9,976 bases of DNA from Candidatus Acidiferrum typicum (lineage in GTDB: Bacteria > Acidobacteriota > Terriglobia > Acidiferrales > UBA7541): NCBI GenBank assembly GCA_025463105.1, contig JAOAPW010000138.1, positions 1 to 9,976 of the forward strand. Reading direction: 5' to 3'. The number at the start of each line of letters is the position of its first letter. The stretch's first letter is position 1. A program made the translations under genes and the position numbers. The notes under the pieces were generated by a model. That model was not told the DNA's origin. It ran no database searches and was given only the letters and a program-made list of their open reading frames with translations. Positions 6,339 to 9,976 of this stretch are shown here, piece by piece.

Positions 6339-7574
6339 TCAGACTTCCACGGTTTGAGTTGCTCGATGGCTGGTGGGCTCCAGATTCGGCAGGAATGCGG
6401 CCAGCAGGCCCACCGCCGGCAGGAACGAGCAAACCGTATACACGAAATTGATGCTGGTCACGTCGGCCAGTTCGCCGAGAACTGCCGCGCCCAGCCCCGC
6501 CATGCCGAAAGCGAATCCAAAGCAGAGGCCGGAAATCATTCCCACTCTTCCGGGGACCAATTCTTGCGCATAGACGACGATCACGGAAAAAGCGGAGGCT
6601 AGAATCAGGCCGATCAGGACGCTGAGAATTTCAGTCCAGAACAGATTGACATGCGGTAAGGCCAATGTGAATGGGAGTATTCCGAGAATCGAACACCAGA
6701 TCACGCGTTTTCGACCGATCCGATCCCCGACAGGGCCGCCGACGATCGTACCCAGCGCGACGGCGCCCAGAAACACAAAAAGGTGGACTTGCGCGCTGCG
6801 CACGGAGACGTGAAATTTACTCATCAAATAAAATGTGTAATAGCTGGTCAGACTCGCCAGGTAAACGAATTTTGAAAACAGCAGAGCCATCAGGACTGCA
6901 ATCGACAGCACAATTCTTCGGGTGGACAGGTTAGGACCCTGCTCCTGGCGGGCTGCGCCGGGCTTTGTTATCTGACTTCTGTTTCTGATGGCCCAGCCGC
7001 TTACCTTTCCGAGGATGAGCATTCCGGCGAGTGCCAGTACGGAAAACCATGCGATGCTGGTTTGTCCTCGTGGGAGCACGAAGTACGCTGCCGTCAAGGG
7101 TCCCAGGGACAGGCCCGTATTGCCGCCCACTTGAAACACAGACTGCGCCAGTCCGTGCTGTCCTCCTGACGCCATGCGGGCCACTCTGGATGACTCCGGA
7201 TGAAACACGGAGGAGCCCGTGCCTACTAATGCCGCTGCCATAAGCAGGGCCGCGAAACTTCCCGCAATCGACAAAAACAAAAGTCCGAGAAGCGTCAGTC
7301 CCATACCGACGGGCAGGGAGTACGGCATCGGCTTCTTGTCCGTATAGTATCCGACCAACGGTTGCAGAAGAGATGCAGTCGTCTGATACGTGAGGGTAAT
7401 TAATCCCACTTGCGCGAAATTAAGATGGAACGAATCTTTCAACAGAGGATAAATCGAGGGCAGCAGAGAGGAAAGCATGTCATTCAAAAGATGACACACG
7501 CTGATGGCGCCCAAAATATTGAAAGCGGTTTTGTGTGTTACGTAGAGTGAAGTCTCCGCCTGGGTAACGCTCAT
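6339..7574 (-). CDS. fsr: MFS efflux pump of the fosmidomycin-resistance (Fsr) family
   Basis: A 411-residue, 12-helix major facilitator, close in length to E. coli Fsr (about 406), which exports fosmidomycin across the inner membrane by proton antiport. It recalls that protein closely along its length: FNILGAISVCHLLNDM at the start of helix 1, SLLQPLVGYYTDKKPMPYSLP (loop 2-3), the long signature around VGTGSSVFHPESSRVARMASGG (residues 117-138), FQVGGNTGLSLGPL, and in the second half GTIVGGPVGDRIGRKRVIW and VYAQELVPGRVGMISGL. The sequence is uninterrupted and the charged loop motifs are intact. The ATG at 7574 is preceded by AGGGGA at suitable spacing. A possible promoter lies about 120 bp upstream. 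Substrate specificity in this organism is unknown; fosmidomycin itself is only the laboratory ligand that gave the family its name. Confidence 0.93.
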   Translation of the reverse strand: MSVTQAETSLYVTHKTAFNILGAISVCHLLNDMLSSLLPSIYPLLKDSFHLNFAQVGLITLTYQTTASLLQPLVGYYTDKKPMPYSLPVGMGLTLLGLLFLSIAGSFAALLMAAALVGTGSSVFHPESSRVARMASGGQHGLAQSVFQVGGNTGLSLGPLTAAYFVLPRGQTSIAWFSVLALAGMLILGKVSGWAIRNRSQITKPGAARQEQGPNLSTRRIVLSIAVLMALLFSKFVYLASLTSYYTFYLMSKFHVSVRSAQVHLFVFLGAVALGTIVGGPVGDRIGRKRVIWCSILGILPFTLALPHVNLFWTEILSVLIGLILASAFSVIVVYAQELVPGRVGMISGLCFGFAFGMAGLGAAVLGELADVTSINFVYTVCSFLPAVGLLAAFLPNLEPTSHRATQTVEV

Positions 7575-7694
7575 GCTTTTTTCCCCTACTAATAGATGAA
7601 TATGCGTTCCGGTTGGAGTCGCCAGGTCTGGACTTTTATTGCCAACGCCTCCGGAACAGCGGGCCCGCCGCGATCAACTGATCCATGTGCGGAT

Positions 7695-7722
7695 ATTGTA
7701 CTGCGGTTTGTTAATTTTCCAA
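7695..7722 (-). promoter_or_regulatory. Possible promoter of fsr
   Basis: Minus-strand -35 TTGGAA (7717-7722), 16-bp spacer, -10 TACAAT (7695-7700). Transcription would give a 5' leader of roughly 115 nt before the fsr ATG at 7574, which has its own Shine-Dalgarno. The rest of the 227-bp gap (7575-7801) shows only small palindromes such as GCGGGCCCGC, and no gene. Confidence 0.4.
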
Positions 7723-7801
7723 TTGAAGTACTGCAGCCGATTGCAATTCACGCGCACTCGTCGTTTGCGACGCTAGTTTCACGGATGGCCGACTCGCACT
7801 C

Positions 7802-8635
7802 TCACTTGCCTTGGATCGACAGAAGTTCGATGTCAAAAATGAGCGTGGAATTGACGCCAATCACGGGACTGGGACTCCGCTCGCCGTAGGCTAAATCCGG
7901 TGGTATGAAAAGTTGCCATTTGGATCCAACCGGCATGAGTTGAAGCGCTTCCGTCCAACCCGGGATTACTTGACCGACCGGGAACGTCGCCGGCTGCCCG
8001 CGTTTGTACGAGCTGTCAAATTCGGTGCCGTCAATCAGCGTGCCTCTGTAGTTGCAGACGACCGTGTCAGTGGCCGCGGGTTTTGGACCCTTCCCTGGTG
8101 TCACAATCTTGTATTGAAGACCACTAGGAAGCGTGACGACTCCCTCTTTCGCCTTGTTGGCTGTCAAAAATGCGTCGCCTTGTTTTTTGTTCACGTCTCC
8201 CGCCGCCTTCATCGTCTCTTCCTGTTTCTTGCGTAAATCGGCCTGGAGGGCCACAATCGCGGCCTTTGCTTCTTCGTCGGTCAGGAGCGTATTGCCACCA
8301 GACAGAGCATCTTTAACGCCCTGCGCGACAATGTCCGGATCGACCGCGATGGCATCCTTTTGCAGGCTCCTACCGATATTCAGTCCGATCGCATAGCTAA
8401 GTTTATCTTCGGGCGTGTTAAGAGTTGTGGGACTCTGACTTTTCGCTGCGGGAGCTTTCCCGGCTGGTGCGGTGCCAGACTTTGCAGGGGGCGTTTTCGC
8501 AGCCGGGGACTGCGGCGTTTTTGCTGCGGGTGCCGGCGTGGGGGCCGCTGCCGGCGTTTGCTGTGCGCGGGCGTTGCCATGCATCATTCCGGCCGTCAAC
8601 ATAAAAAGTGCAGTCACAAATAACGTTTTTCTCAT
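7802..8635 (-). CDS. Periplasmic FKBP-type peptidyl-prolyl cis-trans isomerase (FkpA/Mip-like)
   Basis: A 277-residue exported proline isomerase/chaperone. It has a signal peptide (MRKTLFVTALFMLTAG..., probable cleavage after ARA, residue 24) and an Ala/Pro/Lys-rich linker (about 25-70) with repeated AAKTP. A helical FKBP_N dimerisation region (about 72-165, starting TPEDKLSYAIGLNIG) comes next, then an FKBP catalytic domain (about 168-277). Pocket residues visible are Tyr196 in CNYRG, Phe206-Asp207 in TEFDSS, Val223-Ile224 and Trp227 in VIPGW, and Tyr250 in LAYGER. The linker is longer and more basic than in Enterobacteria. An in-frame TTG at 8665 would extend the protein by ten residues, but the ATG at 8635 gives a standard signal peptide and lies just 9 nt after a good -10 box, so it is preferred. 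It likely helps fold secreted proteins in the periplasm. It is not tightly linked to neighbours. Confidence 0.93.
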   Translation of the reverse strand: MRKTLFVTALFMLTAGMMHGNARAQQTPAAAPTPAPAAKTPQSPAAKTPPAKSGTAPAGKAPAAKSQSPTTLNTPEDKLSYAIGLNIGRSLQKDAIAVDPDIVAQGVKDALSGGNTLLTDEEAKAAIVALQADLRKKQEETMKAAGDVNKKQGDAFLTANKAKEGVVTLPSGLQYKIVTPGKGPKPAATDTVVCNYRGTLIDGTEFDSSYKRGQPATFPVGQVIPGWTEALQLMPVGSKWQLFIPPDLAYGERSPSPVIGVNSTLIFDIELLSIQGK

Positions 8636-8644
8636 AATACAGAG

Positions 8645-8673
8645 ATTGTCGCACTGCTTAATCAATTCTGCAA
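8645..8673 (-). promoter_or_regulatory. Sigma-70-like promoter of the FKBP gene, leaderless arrangement
   Basis: Minus-strand -35 TTGCAG (8668-8673), 17-bp spacer, -10 GACAAT (8645-8650), then 9 bases to the ATG at 8635. No Shine-Dalgarno is seen. The spacing equals that at the S55 gene. If real, it excludes the upstream TTG start at 8665. The remaining gap to 8806 holds nothing else that I recognise. Confidence 0.45.
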
Positions 8674-8806
8674 ACCGGGCGGTTTCTTCGCTCGGACTGG
8701 AAATCCACGGGACTCTTAGAAGGCTTTGGCTATGGAGGTACTCACGAAAGCTGCGACGTATTATTCAGGTGAACTTGCCGGAAAGGGGCAGCCAAGAGTG
8801 CCTGTC

Positions 8807-9631
8807 CTACTGTCCCCAGATTTTCTCGCGTGTGTCTTCGTAGGGATAGACGTGGACCATCCAGCCGAAAATCACTGGATAGTACATGCCGCCTGCTTCG
8901 TCGCAAGCTTCTTTAGTCACAATGGAACCTTGAAATCCGAACTTCGTGAAATCAGTGTGCCCGCGTTCTCCTTTGGGAGGCATGCAAAGTTTCGTGTGCA
9001 GATGCCACTGCGCGACGCTGAGGGGCACGCGCGAATTTAATTGCTCCTCGGTCACGCGCTTCGGCATCGTGTACATCGCGCCGATCAAGTCGTAGCCGCT
9101 TTTGGTTTTTTTGTAGAGCAGGGAAGTGGGGCGCGCGGGGTCGAATGTGAACGATTCCACGAATGCGTTCTCATAGCTCGTGAAGTGATATTCCGCTTGC
9201 GGCAGATTGGGCATGAAAATGTGAAATCCCTCGGCCAGAGCAACGTGATAATCCTTATATTTTTCGACCGCTTCCCGCAATCCCTGGACGATTGCGTCCG
9301 CCTTTTTCCAGTCCTCGGGATTGGAAGGCCGCAGCGCCGTCATGTACATGTGCGGTCCCATCTGATGATGATGCATGTGACTCATGGCGCTGACTGCGCC
9401 ATTCTCGGCCTGGTGATCGCTGTCATTCGTACCCGGGCCCATCTTCATCCCCGGCATATCCTGATCCATATTCATGCCGGGCATGTCGTGATCCATGCCT
9501 GACTTGTCCTGGCCTTGTGCCGAATCATCCGTGGGCTTTCGTTGTTGTTTTTGTTGCGCCGCCAGGTCGCCGCCCGACGCGAGAAGTATCGCCGCAAAAA
9601 TGGCTGCAGGAATTTTGTTGCGAATGTTCAT
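8807..9631 (-). CDS. Secreted Met/His-rich protein of unknown family, possible metal binder
   Basis: A 274-residue protein with a signal peptide (residues 1-25, probable cut after LAA) that is probably periplasmic. Residues 46-64 are a Met/Asp/His-rich stretch built from two near-identical nonamers (DHDMPGMNM, DQDMPGMKM), followed by a second cluster MHHHQMGPHMYM (86-97). Such Met/His motifs are known in copper-handling proteins of the CopA/PcoA and CopB type, so copper or silver binding is a reasonable inference. The folded part (about 100-274) includes YHVALAEGFHIFMPN, HFTSYENAF, TSLLYKK, YDLIGAMYTMP and AQWHLHTKLC, with His149, His210, His212, Cys216, His225, Cys243 and His260. I have a sense of related Acidobacteriota hypothetical proteins but cannot name the family. 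The ATG at 9631 is preceded by GAGAGGA, which fixes the start. No copper transporter or oxidase is adjacent, so context does not confirm the metal idea. Confidence 0.8.
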   Translation of the reverse strand: MNIRNKIPAAIFAAILLASGGDLAAQQKQQRKPTDDSAQGQDKSGMDHDMPGMNMDQDMPGMKMGPGTNDSDHQAENGAVSAMSHMHHHQMGPHMYMTALRPSNPEDWKKADAIVQGLREAVEKYKDYHVALAEGFHIFMPNLPQAEYHFTSYENAFVESFTFDPARPTSLLYKKTKSGYDLIGAMYTMPKRVTEEQLNSRVPLSVAQWHLHTKLCMPPKGERGHTDFTKFGFQGSIVTKEACDEAGGMYYPVIFGWMVHVYPYEDTREKIWGQ

Positions 9632-9720
9632 GGCCTTGATCCTCTCGGGTCTATTTTACGCGTCCTGAAGAGAAAATGTATCGGCTCGAGATTTCTCTGT
9701 GCCACATACTAGATGCTTTA

Positions 9721-9750
9721 ACACAGAGTGCACAGAGGGCCACAAAGAAA
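9721..9750. repeat. Degenerate CACAGAG-type tandem repeat
   Basis: Three successive units read CACAGAGTG (9722-9730), CACAGAGGGC (9731-9740), CACAAAGAAA (9741-9750). An inverted partner CTCTGTGC lies at 9695-9702, matching GCACAGAG at 9730-9737. Similar CACAGAG strings are, from memory, frequent intergenic filler in several environmental phyla. It lies upstream of the Met/His-rich gene. Confidence 0.5.
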
Positions 9751-9793
9751 GCCCAAAATCCGATGGTGACTCAAGTTGAAAAGAGACCGTGCC

Positions 9794-9824
9794 CTCTCCG
9801 TCCCGAAAAACGCGGGACGGAGAG
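9794..9824. repeat. Perfect 12-bp inverted repeat (strong hairpin)
   Basis: CTCTCCGTCCCG (9794-9805) and CGGGACGGAGAG (9813-9824) are exact reverse complements around a 7-nt loop. The stem is GC-rich. There is no T-run directly after it on either strand, although TCTCTTTTC occurs about ten bases beyond it on the minus strand. It may be a terminator for a gene outside the window, a structured RNA element or a copy of a dispersed repeat. Confidence 0.6.
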
Positions 9825-9976
9825 TCCTCTACAAAACCATCTGTGTTAGCACTTGAAGAGGCCGCCTGTTGTTGGGGCGGGCAGCCTTTCGTTCTCTCCA
9901 GACTCAAACTGTGTCAGCTCTCCCGCGATGGCTGCGGCTGTGAGAATCCGCGTGCTAGAATCCTGACGTGTCAAAA
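9825..9976. other. Right-edge non-coding stretch
   Basis: Together with 9632-9793 this makes about 345 bases without a convincing gene. An 83-codon minus-strand frame (9656-9907) has low-complexity composition and no family signal. Near the edge a -10-like TAGAAT (9956-9961) is followed six bases later by GTG (9968), which could be a plus-strand gene starting at the edge. No good -35 is seen, so this remains a guess. Confidence 0.4.

Noticed and set aside
8726..9040. A 104-codon plus-strand frame overlapping the gap and the Met/His-rich gene
   Set aside because: Mostly antisense to a well-supported gene, with no domain signal.
9656..9907. An 83-codon minus-strand frame at the right edge
   Set aside because: It runs through the perfect hairpin and the CACAGAG repeat, has no recognisable domain and no Shine-Dalgarno that I could see. 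It is treated as non-coding.
1..9976. A defence, secretion or biosynthetic island
   Set aside because: No nuclease, helicase, toxin-antitoxin, transposase, integrase, NRPS/PKS or secretion-apparatus gene is visible. Gene types and coding style look like ordinary chromosome.

Overview
The window looks like chromosomal DNA of a soil-type Acidobacteriota member (Koribacter/Sulfotelmatobacter-like). This is inferred from gene content: a DUF6152-like protein, an S55-type protein with a signal peptide, a large secreted beta-propeller and a PilZ protein. Moderately high GC and a paired palindromic repeat of a type I associate with that phylum fit the same reading. No rRNA, tRNA, transposase, integrase, phage gene or CRISPR array is visible, and I do not see a new multi-gene defence or biosynthetic system. 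The region reads as ordinary chromosome with several unusual small structures.

Layout, left to right. The 3' part of a DUF6152-like exported protein runs off the left edge (+). It converges on a PLP-dependent threonine/serine dehydratase or serine racemase (-), and a 7-nt tandem repeat overlaps the dehydratase stop codon. A PilZ-domain protein with a Gly-Val repeat tail follows (+). It converges across a long stem-loop with a two-gene minus-strand unit: an S55 (SpoIVB-like) exported protein, then 40 nt downstream a secreted beta-propeller/Ig-like protein. Further right, all on the minus strand, are a fosmidomycin-resistance-type MFS exporter (fsr), a periplasmic FKBP-type peptidyl-prolyl isomerase, and a Met/His-rich secreted protein of unknown family. 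The last ~345 bases hold no convincing gene but contain a perfect 12-bp hairpin and a degenerate CACAGAG-type repeat.

Functionally, at least five of the eight genes encode or probably encode exported proteins (S55, propeller, FKBP, Met/His-rich, and the DUF6152-like fragment by family). One is an inner-membrane pump (Fsr), and two are probably cytosolic (dehydratase, PilZ). The S55-propeller pair is the only tight operon. Promoter-like sequences upstream of the FKBP and S55 genes place the -10 box exactly 9 nt before the ATG, with no Shine-Dalgarno sequence, suggesting leaderless mRNAs. fsr, the Met/His-rich gene, the propeller gene and the PilZ gene have recognisable Shine-Dalgarno sequences.

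The points most worth a second look are the REP-like inverted pair that has become the signal-peptide coding region of the propeller gene, the two leaderless-type promoters, the reversed motif order of the S55 protein, and the Met/His-rich secreted protein.
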